Under the pieces are notes generated by a model. It ran no database searches and was not told where the DNA came from. It saw only the letters and a list, made by a program, of their open reading frames with translations. 64,000 nt of DNA from DASYLJ01 sp964432595 (lineage in GTDB: Bacteria > Desulfobacterota > Binatia > DP-6), in contig CAYSOF010000005.1 in the NCBI GenBank assembly GCA_964432595.1, positions 124,001 through 188,000 of the forward strand, in the 5' to 3' direction. This document shows positions 27,927-37,328 of the stretch, piece by piece (the first letter of the stretch is position 1; each line of letters begins with the position of its first letter). Position numbers and translations under genes: made by a program.

Positions 27927-29059
27927 GAGACGTCGCGGGTGCCGCCCGCGATCAACACGAGCGCCAGGAGGGCGACGGCCGCCGCGCAGAGGAACGCCGC
28001 CCGGTGGCCGAAGCCGTCCACCACGGCGCCGAGGCTCATGGCCCCGGCGGTGACCCCGAGGTTGAACGTCCCGTTGAAGAACGTCTGCAGGCGGCCGAGC
28101 TGCGTCGGCTCGGCGTGCGCGATCGCGAAGGCGTTCAGGACCGGGAAGACGAGCCCCTGCATCGCCCCGAACACCACGCCGACGACCGCGAGGCCGGGCA
28201 CCGATCGCACGACGGCGAGCGCCGCGATGGACGCGGCGAGCCCGAGGATCGCCGGCTGCGCGACGCGGCGGTAGCCGAGGCGATCGCCGAGCCGCCCGGC
28301 GACGACGCGGACGGCGATCGCCGCCGCGGTGTACGACAGGAAGAACGTCGCGACCGGCCCGAGCCCGGCGTCGTGGACGAACGTCGGCGTGAAGGTGACC
28401 ACGGTCCCGAAGGCGACGCCGCAGCACGCTACGGCCGCGAGCAGCGCGCCGAGCTGGCGCGACAGGCGCAGGCGAACGGGCGCGCCGTGCACGGGGAGCA
28501 CGGCCGCGGGCAGCGTCCACGCGATGGCGAGCCCCAGCACCGAGTACGCCGCCGCGACCACGAAGAGCAGCTGGAATCCACCGACGTGGATCAGCTGCTC
28601 CCCGATGGTCGGCGCGAGCGCGTGCGTCGCGAGCGTCGAGACGCCGAACAGGCCGAGCGCCTCGCCGCGCCGCGCGACGGGCGCGAAATCGACGGCCAGC
28701 GTCGACGCCGCATTGAATCCGGCGGCGAACGCGACGCCCTGGAGCGCGCGCAGCACGAACATCGTCGGCCCCACCCGATCGACCAGGAGAAACGCGAGCG
28801 ACAGCACCGCCATGGCGACGAGCCCGCCGCGCAGGAAGAGGCGGCGATCGAAGCGGTCGAGGAGCGCGCCGACGACGAGGATCCCGACCAGCCCGGCGAC
28901 GCCGTTCGTGCCCATGACGAAGCCGGCCATGGTGTCGGTGCCGCCGAGCGCGCGGATGTGCAGCGGCAGCAGGAAGAACGACGTGAACGTCAGGAAGAAG
29001 CAGAAGTTCGCCGCCGTCAGCCGCACGAAGCGCGGCGACAGCACGGCCTCAGCGGACAC
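27923..29059 (-). CDS. Major facilitator superfamily transporter
   Basis: The product is 378 aa from GTG 29059; the longer open frame upstream overlaps the divergent ligase gene and is unlikely to be used. About 12 hydrophobic helices are visible, including LTAANFCFFLTFTSFFLLPL (TM1). The loop 2-3 signature GALLDRFDRRLFLRGG fits MFS motif A (G-x-L-x-D-R-x-x-x-R). A second-half version is GRLGDRLGYRRVAQP. Closest in style to sugar/drug-proton antiporters (AraJ-like), substrate unknown. It sits in the inner membrane. The gene is divergent from the acyl-CoA ligase gene and convergent with the globin gene. Confidence 0.85.
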   Translation of the reverse strand: MSAEAVLSPRFVRLTAANFCFFLTFTSFFLLPLHIRALGGTDTMAGFVMGTNGVAGLVGILVVGALLDRFDRRLFLRGGLVAMAVLSLAFLLVDRVGPTMFVLRALQGVAFAAGFNAASTLAVDFAPVARRGEALGLFGVSTLATHALAPTIGEQLIHVGGFQLLFVVAAAYSVLGLAIAWTLPAAVLPVHGAPVRLRLSRQLGALLAAVACCGVAFGTVVTFTPTFVHDAGLGPVATFFLSYTAAAIAVRVVAGRLGDRLGYRRVAQPAILGLAASIAALAVVRSVPGLAVVGVVFGAMQGLVFPVLNAFAIAHAEPTQLGRLQTFFNGTFNLGVTAGAMSLGAVVDGFGHRAAFLCAAAVALLALVLIAGGTRDVS

Positions 29060-29189
29060 GGCGGCTCGTCGGCACGATGTGTGGGTAGCGGGGGTGGCGG
29101 GTGCGGTCAACGTTCGGACGCCGGCACCCAAACGAGCGTTCGGGCGAGCACTCGACCCCACGCATCGGGCTGTGGTAGCCCGACGACCC

Positions 29190-30740
29190 ATGTCGGAGTA
29201 CGGTTTCTGGCGGCTCGCGCAGAACGATCCCTCTCGCATCGCCCTCGTCGAGCCCGACGGGCGACGGCGGACGGCGGGCGAGGTACTCGCGAACTGCAAC
29301 AAGCTGGTGCACGGCCTGCGCGCACTCGGGCTCGGCACGGGCGACGTCGTCACGACGTGCCTGCCGAACGGCGGCCCGATGATCGAGCTGTACCTCGCCG
29401 CCCTGCAGGCGGGCTTCTACCTGGTGCCGATCAATCACCACCTGACCGGCCCGGAGATCGCGTACATCGTGAAGGACTCCGGCGCGAAGGCGTTCGTCGC
29501 CGGCGAGCGCTTCGCCGAGGCGTGCGCGGCCGCGGCGGACGAGGCGGGGCTGCCGGCGTCGGCGCGCTTCGCCGTCGGGACGATCCCCGGCTTCCGTCCC
29601 TACGAGGACCTGATGGCCGGACAGCCCGACACGGCGCCGCCGGACCGCGTCGCCGGACAGGTGATGAACTACACCTCGGGGACGACCGGACGTCCGAAGG
29701 GCGTGCGTCGCAAGCTGCAGCCGTTCGATCCCGACATCGTCGGCCAGATGATCGGCATGTTCCTGATGATGTTCGGCGTGCAGCCGCTGAACGACAACGT
29801 GCACCTCGTCGGCTCGCCGCTCTACCACACGGCCGTGCTGATGTTCGCCGGCAGCTCCATGCACTTCGGCCACACCGTCGTCCTCATGGACAAGTGGACG
29901 CCCGAGTCGTCGCTCGCGGTGATGGAGCGCGACAAGGTGACGACGAGCCACATGGTGCCGACGCAGTTCCATCGGCTGCTCGCGCTGCCCGACGACGTCA
30001 AGCGGAAGTACGACCTGTCGTCGCTGCGGCACATCATCCACGCGGCGGCGCCCTGCCCCGTCGACGTGAAGCGGGCGATGCTCGCCTGGTGGGGCCCGGT
30101 GATCTACGAGTACTACGCCGCGAGCGAGGGCGGCGGCTCGTTGGTGACGCCGGGCGAGTGGCTGCAGAAGCCCGGCACCGTCGGCCGCGCATGGCCGAGC
30201 TCGGAGATCCGCATCCTCGACGACGAGGGCAAGGACGTGCCGACGGGCGAGATCGGCACGGTCTACATGATGCTCGGCTCGAACGACTTCGAGTACCACG
30301 GCGACAAGGACAAGACCGAAGCGAACCGTCGTGAGGGCTTCTTCACGGTGGGCGATGTCGGCCTGCTCGACGAGGACGGCTATCTGTTCCTGCGCGACCG
30401 GAAGATCGACATGATCATCTCCGGCGGCGCCAACATCTATCCGGCCGAGATCGAGGGCGCGCTGCTGACGCATCCGAAGGTCGGCGACGCCGCGGCGTTC
30501 GGCATCCCCGATCCCGACTGGGGCGAGCAGGTGAAGGCGGTGATCGAGCCGGCGGCGGGTGTGGCGGCGAGCCCCGAGCTGGCGGACGAGATCATGGCCT
30601 TCTGTCAGCAGAAGCTCGCCAAGTTCAAATGCCCCAAGTCGATCGACTTCGTCGCCACGATGCCGCGCGACCCGAACGGCAAGCTCTACAAGCGCAAGCT
30701 GCGCGATCCGTACTGGGCAGGGCGCGACCGAGCGATCTAA
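29190..30740 (+). CDS. Acyl-CoA synthetase (AMP-forming, FadD-type)
   Basis: The product is 516 aa from ATG 29190. All ANL-family motifs are present: P-loop-like YTSGTTGRPKGV, EYYAASEGGG (A5), GDVGLLDEDGYLFLRDRKIDMIISGG (A7-A8) and the C-terminal catalytic Lys in PNGKLYKRKL. Family knowledge: the enzyme activates a carboxylic acid to an acyl-adenylate and then to acyl-CoA in the cytosol. Residues around the acyl pocket (GSPLYHTAVLMFAGSSMHFG) resemble medium/long-chain or aromatic fatty-acid ligases of the FadD3/FadD13 kind; the substrate cannot be fixed. It is a single gene divergent from the MFS gene. Confidence 0.9.
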   Translation: MSEYGFWRLAQNDPSRIALVEPDGRRRTAGEVLANCNKLVHGLRALGLGTGDVVTTCLPNGGPMIELYLAALQAGFYLVPINHHLTGPEIAYIVKDSGAKAFVAGERFAEACAAAADEAGLPASARFAVGTIPGFRPYEDLMAGQPDTAPPDRVAGQVMNYTSGTTGRPKGVRRKLQPFDPDIVGQMIGMFLMMFGVQPLNDNVHLVGSPLYHTAVLMFAGSSMHFGHTVVLMDKWTPESSLAVMERDKVTTSHMVPTQFHRLLALPDDVKRKYDLSSLRHIIHAAAPCPVDVKRAMLAWWGPVIYEYYAASEGGGSLVTPGEWLQKPGTVGRAWPSSEIRILDDEGKDVPTGEIGTVYMMLGSNDFEYHGDKDKTEANRREGFFTVGDVGLLDEDGYLFLRDRKIDMIISGGANIYPAEIEGALLTHPKVGDAAAFGIPDPDWGEQVKAVIEPAAGVAASPELADEIMAFCQQKLAKFKCPKSIDFVATMPRDPNGKLYKRKLRDPYWAGRDRAI

Positions 30741-30770
30741 TCTCCGCCCTGGACAGGAAGCTCGCTACTT

Positions 30771-30812
30771 CCCAGATTAGTCTTGACGACGCCATCTGGG
30801 GGTGGGTATGAC
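30771..30812 (+). promoter_or_regulatory. Candidate promoter with dyad before the giant secreted protein
   Basis: TTGACG (30783-30788), 18 bases, TATGAC (30807-30812) resemble a sigma-70 promoter. CCCAGAT (30771-30777) and ATCTGGG (30794-30800) flank the -35 element as an inverted repeat, which could be an operator. Alternatively it is a weak hairpin ending the ligase transcript. Confidence 0.4.
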
Positions 30813-30910
30813 CGCCCGGCCACACGGGACGTCACGCGCTCGGACGCGGGGCGGTGCCCCACCAGCGGCTGACGAGCATGCTGCATGGTGCTCAGACCGG
30901 GAGGACACTC

Positions 30911-33900
30911 ATGCGGCCAGGATTCGGGAACGTTCGTCACATCGTCGCGGCGTGCCTCCTCGTGGGTGTCGGCGCCGACGCGGCCGCGCAGATCTCGAGC
31001 ACGCAGTCCGCCTGCGTGGACGGGCTCAACAAGCAGCTCGCGGGCGTCGCCAAGGTCCAGCAGAAGCAGGCCGTCGATTGCGTCAAGTTCGCGGCGCTCG
31101 GGCAGACGTCCAAGCTCGGCAAGCCCGGCCAGACGCTGACCGCGCAGGCATGTCTCACGAACGACGTCAAAGGAACGCTCGCGAAGGCCGTCGCCAAGGT
31201 GACCGCCGAAGAGCAGAAGAAGTGCCTCGCGCGGCCCGAGCAGCTGCCGCCGTTCGGTCACGTTCCCTCCGCGACGTCGTTCGCCGCCGCCCGCGCGGAG
31301 AGCCTCGCGCTGATGGCCGACCTGTTCGGCCCGGACCTCGACGCCACGCTGGTCCGCTCCACCCAGGATCGCGCCGGCGCCGCCTGCCAGGCCTTCGTCC
31401 TGAAGCAGACGCTCAAGGTCCATGCGGCCATCTGGAAGCTGCTGCTCGCGACGAAGAAGAGCGTCCTCAAGTGCAGCCAGCCGAGCCGGCCGGCGTCGTG
31501 CGCACAGCAGGGGCTTCCGGTGATCGGGTCGAGCGGCGAGCTCGCCGATGCGCTCGCCGCGGCCGTGGACGCCGACGTGAACGGCACGATCGCGCGCGCC
31601 GTCGGCGTGCTCGTCGCGAAAGCCGCGTCGACGTGCGCGGGAACCGGTACGCCGCTCGCGAGCCTCTTCCCTGCCGGCTGTCGCGAGGACGCCACCCCCG
31701 GCGCGATCGGCGCCTGCGCCGAAGCGATCGTCCGCGGCCGCGCGTGTCGGATGCTCAACGCCGTCGACGGGCTGTCGGCCGCGTGCCCGCGCGTGCCCGG
31801 CCACGAACCGGACATCGCCGCGCCCTCCCGGCTCGAGCTGGGTCTGATCGGCGAAACCGTCGCGGTGGAAGGCATCGTCACCGTGACGAACGTCGGGACC
31901 GAGCCGCTCGTCATCGACGACGTTGCGCTGCAGGGGAGCAGCGCGTTCACGCTCGCCACGTCCACCCCGCCCCCATTGTCGATCCCGCCGGGCGGCGCGC
32001 TGCCACTTCCCGTCCGCTTCCAGCCGCCCGCCGGAACCGCCGGCACCGCGCAGACGGCGACCCTCCGGATCGACAGCGACGACCCCGACGAGGCGCAGAT
32101 CGACGTCACGCTCACCGGCGACGTCGTCACGAACCGGCCCCCGCCCGCCGGCGTTCCGGTCGCCGGCGTCCGCGTGACCGGCGACGTCATCACGCCGGCG
32201 ACGTGCACCGCCGTCGACGTCGAGGTGCAACTCACCGCCGCGACGCAGCCGGGCGACGTGCTCAGCGTCCGCCTCGCCGACCAGGCCGGCGGCAGCGTCG
32301 TCGCGCCGAGCGTCGCCGCGGGCACCGGACCGCGAGCCCTGACGGTGTCCGGGCTCGACGCCTGCGCGCTCGCCGACGGCGTCGTCACGCCGAGCGTCGT
32401 CGTGACCCGCGGAGCCGTGGACCTGCCGGCCGTGCCCGGACGCGCCGCGGTGAAGAACACCTCGCCGCTGGCGCCGCCGGTGCTCGACCCCCTGCCCTAC
32501 GAGCCCTTCGTTACGCTCGTGCCCGAGGTGCGACTCTGCGGCACCGCGCGCACCGACACGACCATCACCGTAAGCGGCGCCGCATCGACGGCCCCTGTGT
32601 CGACGAGCCCGGACGGCACGTTCTGCATCGACGTCCCGCTGCGCCGGAACCAGTCGAACCTGCTGATCGTCACCGCCACCGACGATCTCGCCGCGCCGCC
32701 GCGCCCACGCGCCTCGGCGCTCCCGATCGAGGTGATCCACCTCGATCTCGACGAGGCGGTCTTCGTCGACGTCACGTCGCGCCCGCTCTCGACGGCCGAG
32801 ATCGAGGCGCTCGTGGCGGCCGGCGTCATCGACCTCGGCGACGCGGCGAACTACAACGTGTCGGAGTTCACGCTGGTCTTCAGCGTGGGCGGACGCCTGG
32901 TGTCGATGCGCCAGGTGGTGCCGACGCCCGCCATCCCCGGGACCGGCGGCGGCAGCGTCAGCTACGGCATCGCCCCGCTGCCCGGCGGCGGCAGTGTGCC
33001 CGGCGGCGGCGCCGTCGGCGACTCGCCGATCGCCCGCGGCGGATGGACGCCGCGGGCCGACCTCCCGGGCGTCGTGCTTCCCCCGCCGCCCAGTGCGGGC
33101 GGGTGTCGCAGCGTGTGCTCGCAGGTCGTCGTCGTGACCGGTCCGGACGGCGAGTCGAGCCCGGGCGTCATCGTCATGGACGGACGCATCAAGACGCTGA
33201 AGGAGTTCTTCCAGATCGGGATCTCGCTGACCAACCGGTCGCCGATGTTCGCGATGGCCGACGTCGCCGCGCGTGTCGTCGTCCCCGGCGGTCTGACCCC
33301 CGTTCGCGCCGGACTCGGCACCGACCCGACGACCGTCGACCTCGACGGCGCGATCGATGCCGTCGACCTCGGCGCCGTCGCACCGGGCGGCCATCGATCG
33401 GCGCAGTTCATCGTGCGGGGCGACCAGATCGGCGTCCACCCCGTCACGGTGGAGCTGAACGGCTTCTTCGCCGGGCCGCCGCTCCCCGCGCCGATCCCGT
33501 TCGGCGGCAGCGTGGCGACGACGGTCGAGGTGCTCGGGCCGCCGGAGCTCGGCGTGCTCGTGCGTCATCCCACGCGCCCCGGTCTTCCCGACGTCCTGCT
33601 GAACGAGGTGTACTCGCTGCTGATCGAGATCACGAACCTCTCCGACCGCCCCGCCCTCTACACGAGCATCGAGCTCTTCCTCGGCGGCAACGCGATCCTC
33701 GTGGACGAGAACGACCAGCCCCTGCCGAACGGCGCCGACGTCCGCTCGGTCGGCCACATCCAGTCCGGCCAGACCGTGTCGTTGATCTATCGCGTGCGGT
33801 CCCTCGTGCAGGGCGACGTCATCGCGTGCCAGGGCGTCGCGAGCGAGAACGTCACCCTCAGCGTCGATACGGGGCCGGAAGGCTCGGCGTGCGACGTCGC

Positions 33901-36900
33901 CGGCACCATACCGTCCGGCATCGACGATCTGCCTCCGGAGCTGCCGCCCACCGTCTCGGCGATCGTGCCGGCGAACGGCGCGGTCGACGTCGATCGCGAG
34001 GCCGGCGTCGTGGCGCTGCTGGCGCCCCGCAGCGCCTGTCTGATCGGTGACACCTTCACGAACGTCGTCACGGCGCCCATCGTGCCGGGCGGCGGGCTGC
34101 AGGTCGTCGCCGCCGATCTGGTCGCCGCGGGCACGTACCGCCTCGACGCGATCGACGCGTTCGGCCGGCCGGCGGAAGCCGTGCCCACCGAGCTGGTGCG
34201 CGTCGACCCGCCCGCGGGCGGCACGACGATCGCCACGCTGCGACTCGGCCTGGCCGCTCCGCCGAGCCAGGCCTTCCTGCGGCCCGACACGACGTACCGC
34301 GCCATGCTGGTCGGCGGTCCGGGCGGCGTGTGCAGCGCCGCGTCCGGCGCCGAGCTCGCGTCGACCGTCGCGTGGACCTTCAGCACCGGCCGTACGTGCG
34401 ACGGCCCGGCGCCGACGGTGACGTTGCGCGACCCGCAGGACGGCGCGACCGAGCGGCCGATCGATCAGGCGATCGTCGTGGAGTTCAGCGGCGCCATCGA
34501 TCCCGGTACGCTGACCGGCGACAGCTTCCAGGTCGTGCAGGGCGGTGTCGTGGCGAGCGGCGACGTCGTCGGCGGCAGCCCCATCGCCGGCGTGACGACG
34601 TTCGAAGACGGCACGCGCACGCTCCGCTTCCGCGCGAGCGCGCCACTGCCGACGGATACCGCGATCCACGTGCGCCTCACGAACGCGCTCGCGGACGCGT
34701 GCGGCCTCGCGCTCGCGACGCCGGCCGTCGGCGTGCGGGTGTTCTCCTTCACGACCGCGCCGCCCGACGGGACGCCGCCGGCGCCGCCGGTCGTCGACCC
34801 GCTGCCCGTCCTGACGAACGCCCTCCAGATCGCCGTGACGGGGACGGCCGAGGCGGGCAGCACCGTGCGCGTCGACGGCGGCAGCGCTCCGGCGTCGACC
34901 ACCGCCGGCGCCTCGGGCCTCTTCGCGGTGTCCGTCCCGCTGGTGACGGACGCGACGAACGATCTCTCCGTGCAGGCGACCGACGCCGCGGGGAACCCGT
35001 CGCCGGCCGTCACGCTCGACCGGACCGGGGCGCCGCTCCAGATCGAGCAGGATGCGACCCCGCCGGCCGTGACCTCGATAACGCCGCCCGGCGGCGCCGA
35101 CGGCGTCCTGCCGACCGCCCCGATCACCGTCGTGTTCGACGAGGGGATTCGTGCGAGCTCGGCGAACACGGGGAACGTGACGGTGACCGCCGCCGGTACC
35201 GTCAGCGGTACGATCGCGATGGCCGGCAGCACCGGCTTCACCTTCACACCGAGCGTGCCGTTCCCCGCGAACGCGGTCGTGACGGTCCGTCTGCGCGCCG
35301 GCGGCGTGCGCGACGTCGCAGGGAACGCGCTCCCCGCGGATGTCGTCAGCACGTTCACGGTGAGCGGCGGGCCACCGATCGTGACGGCGATCGTGCCGAG
35401 CTCGGGCCTGCAGGGCACGGTGGTCACCGCACAGATACAGGGGCAGAACCTCGCCGCGGTCTCGAGCGTCGGTATCGACGGCAGCGGTGTGACCGTCACC
35501 GATCTCGGCACCGGCAGCCCGACCACACGCAACGTGCGCTTCGTGATCGCGGCGAGCGCGCCGATCGGGCCGCGTTCCGTGACCATCACCACGCCGAGCG
35601 GCACGGCCGCCGGAACGTTCACCGTCACCGACACGACCGTTCCGGCCACGATCGAGTGGGTCGCGCCGGGCGGCGGCAGCTGGCACGTCGCATCGAACTG
35701 GCTGCCCGCGCGGGTCCCGTTGCCCACCGACGACGTCCGCATCTCGGCGACCGGCACCGTGACGTTGAGCATGCCCGCGACGGTGCGGTCGCTGGTGCTG
35801 TTCTCGGACCTCGCGGTGACCGGCGCGAGCTTGAGCCTGAGCGGCGGCGTGTCGCCAGCCCTCGTGGTGCATGCGAGCGGCGGGATCACGATGGCCGCCG
35901 CCACGACCGTGACCGTGCAAAATGGCCTCACGCTGAACGGCACCGCCACACTCACGGGCACCAATACGGTCAATCCCGCGCGCCTCGAGTTCGACGGCGG
36001 CCAGGTCGTCGACGGCACCGGGACGATCGCCTTCGCCTCCGGCAACGACTTCCCCGCGACCAACTTCGTGCGCCCCGTCGGCGGTGGCCTCGTCACCCTC
36101 GGCAGCGGCCTCACCGTCCGCGGCGGCAGCGGCACCCTCGGCGGCCCCAACGGCACCTTCCGACTGCTCGGCACGATCCATCCCGACACCGCCGGCCGCA
36201 CCATCGCGCTCGGCGGGTTGATCGCCAACGCCGGCGACACCTTCTCCATTCTCGCCGGGCCGGGCCTCTTCAACTTCCAGGGCGGCGGCGTGCAGAACGC
36301 CGTCGTCGTCGGGTCCGGCACGCTGTCCGCCAACGGCACGACGGGCAGCCTCGAGACCGTCCGCCTCGACGCCAACCTCTCGATCGGCGCCGCGGGTCTG
36401 GTCACCGTGCGCACCGGGCTCACGCTGAACGGCACCGCCACACTCACGGGCACCAATACGGTCAATCCCGCGCNNNNNNNNNNNNNNNNNNNNNNNNNNN
36501 NNNNNNNNNNNNNNNNNNNNNNNNNNNNNNNNNNNNNNNNNNNNNNNNNNNNNNNNNNNNNNNNNNNNNNNNNCTCACGCTGAACGGCACCGCCACACTC
36601 ACGGGCACCAATACGGTCAATCCCGCGCGCCTCGAGTTCGACGGCGGCCAGGTCGTCGACGGCACCGGGACGATCGCCTTCGCCTCCGGCAACGACTTCC
36701 CCGCGACCAACTTCGTGCGCCCCGTCGGCGGTGGCCTCGTCACCCTCGGCAGCGGCCTCACCGTCCGCGGTGGCAGCGGCACCCTCGGCGGCCCCACCGG
36801 GACAGTCCTCAATCTCGGCACCGTGAACGCCGACGTGGCCGGGCGCACGATCATCATCACGGGCGCGGGCTTCGAGAACCGCGGCCTCATCGCCGCTACC

Positions 36901-37269
36901 GGCGGCGGGCTGGCGGTGCAGACGCTGACGATGAACGGCGGGACGATCTTCGCCGCCGCCGGGAAAACCGTGACCGTGAGCGGCAACCTCGCGCTCGGCG
37001 CGACCGACACCGTCGTCACGGAGCTGGCGGGTCTCTCGAACGTCGGTCTGCTCGCGGTCACCGGCACGGCGTCGGTGGCCGGCACGCTTGACGTGCGTCT
37101 CGCCACGGGTTTCACGCCGTCGGTCGGCCAGCGTTTCCGCATCATGACGTTCGCGTCGCGCAGCGGTCTCTTCGGCACCCTGCTCGGCACAGATCCCGGC
37201 GGCGGCGTCGCCCTCACGCTCGATCCCGGGGATCCCGTCGATTTCGAGCTGGCAGCCGTTGCCGAATAG
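30911..37269 (+). CDS. Giant secreted multi-domain repeat protein (adhesin-like), interrupted by an assembly gap
   Basis: The start is ATG 30911 (GGGAGG six bases before) with a signal ending DAAAQ. The product is about 2100 aa or more. Order: a Cys-containing helical domain (ACVDGLNKQLAGVAKVQQKQ...); an ASH/choice-of-anchor-like sandwich (GIVTVTNVGTEPLVIDDV); several Ig-like repeats of the SbsA/Big_5 type (DGATERPIDQAIVVEFSG; GVLPTAPITVVFDEG); an IPT-like repeat; then a beta-helix with a 164-residue tandem repeat (LTLNGTATLTGTNTVNPARL). It ends in an autotransporter-passenger-like close (GQRFRIMTF) without a barrel or anchor. The N-run shifts the frame only because its length is a placeholder. 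Likely a cell-surface or released structural protein. Confidence 0.8.
35927..36149 (+). repeat. Tandem repeat unit copy 1 (223 bp conserved part)
   Basis: This 223-bp stretch recurs at 36574-36796 with one base difference by eye (CGGCGGC versus CGGTGGC) and begins again at 36419-36473 before the gap. The distance from copy 1 to copy 2 is 492 bp, exactly 164 codons. The near identity at DNA level indicates recent duplication or gene conversion. Confidence 0.88.
36419..36473 (+). repeat. Tandem repeat copy 2, truncated by the gap
   Basis: The first 55 bases are identical to copy 1 and then run into the N-stretch. The assembler evidently stopped inside this repeat. Confidence 0.88.
36474..36573. 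other. Assembly gap (100 N)
   Basis: Exactly 100 N, the usual placeholder for a gap of unknown size. If one 492-bp repeat period is restored, the missing length would be 437 bases. That length is congruent to 2 modulo 3 and puts the flanks back in a single reading frame. Confidence 0.97.
36574..36796 (+). repeat. Tandem repeat copy 3 (after the gap)
   Basis: This copy starts at the same base of the unit at which copies 1 and 2 start. It is 223 bp, with one mismatch to copy 1; the sequence then diverges into the C-terminal domain of the protein. Confidence 0.88.
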
Positions 37270-37328
37270 GCCGAAGACCGTGACGTTTTGGCTTGCCTGC
37301 TCGACCCCGGAATGGTTCGACTGGGGTC

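Noticed and set aside
30737..36181. Very long minus-strand reading frame opposite the giant secreted protein
   Set aside because: Shadow of the GC-rich plus gene: Arg/Gly/His/Asp-heavy composition, no domain, no ribosome site. The plus strand has a signal peptide and recognisable domains.
36474..36573. Frameshift or pseudogene in the giant secreted protein
   Set aside because: The frame change coincides with a 100-N placeholder inside a tandem repeat; a fill of one repeat period restores the frame.
35927..36796. CRISPR-like or mobile-element repeats
   Set aside because: Repeats are in frame, 492-bp period, coding for beta-helix repeats; no short repeat-spacer pattern or transposase.
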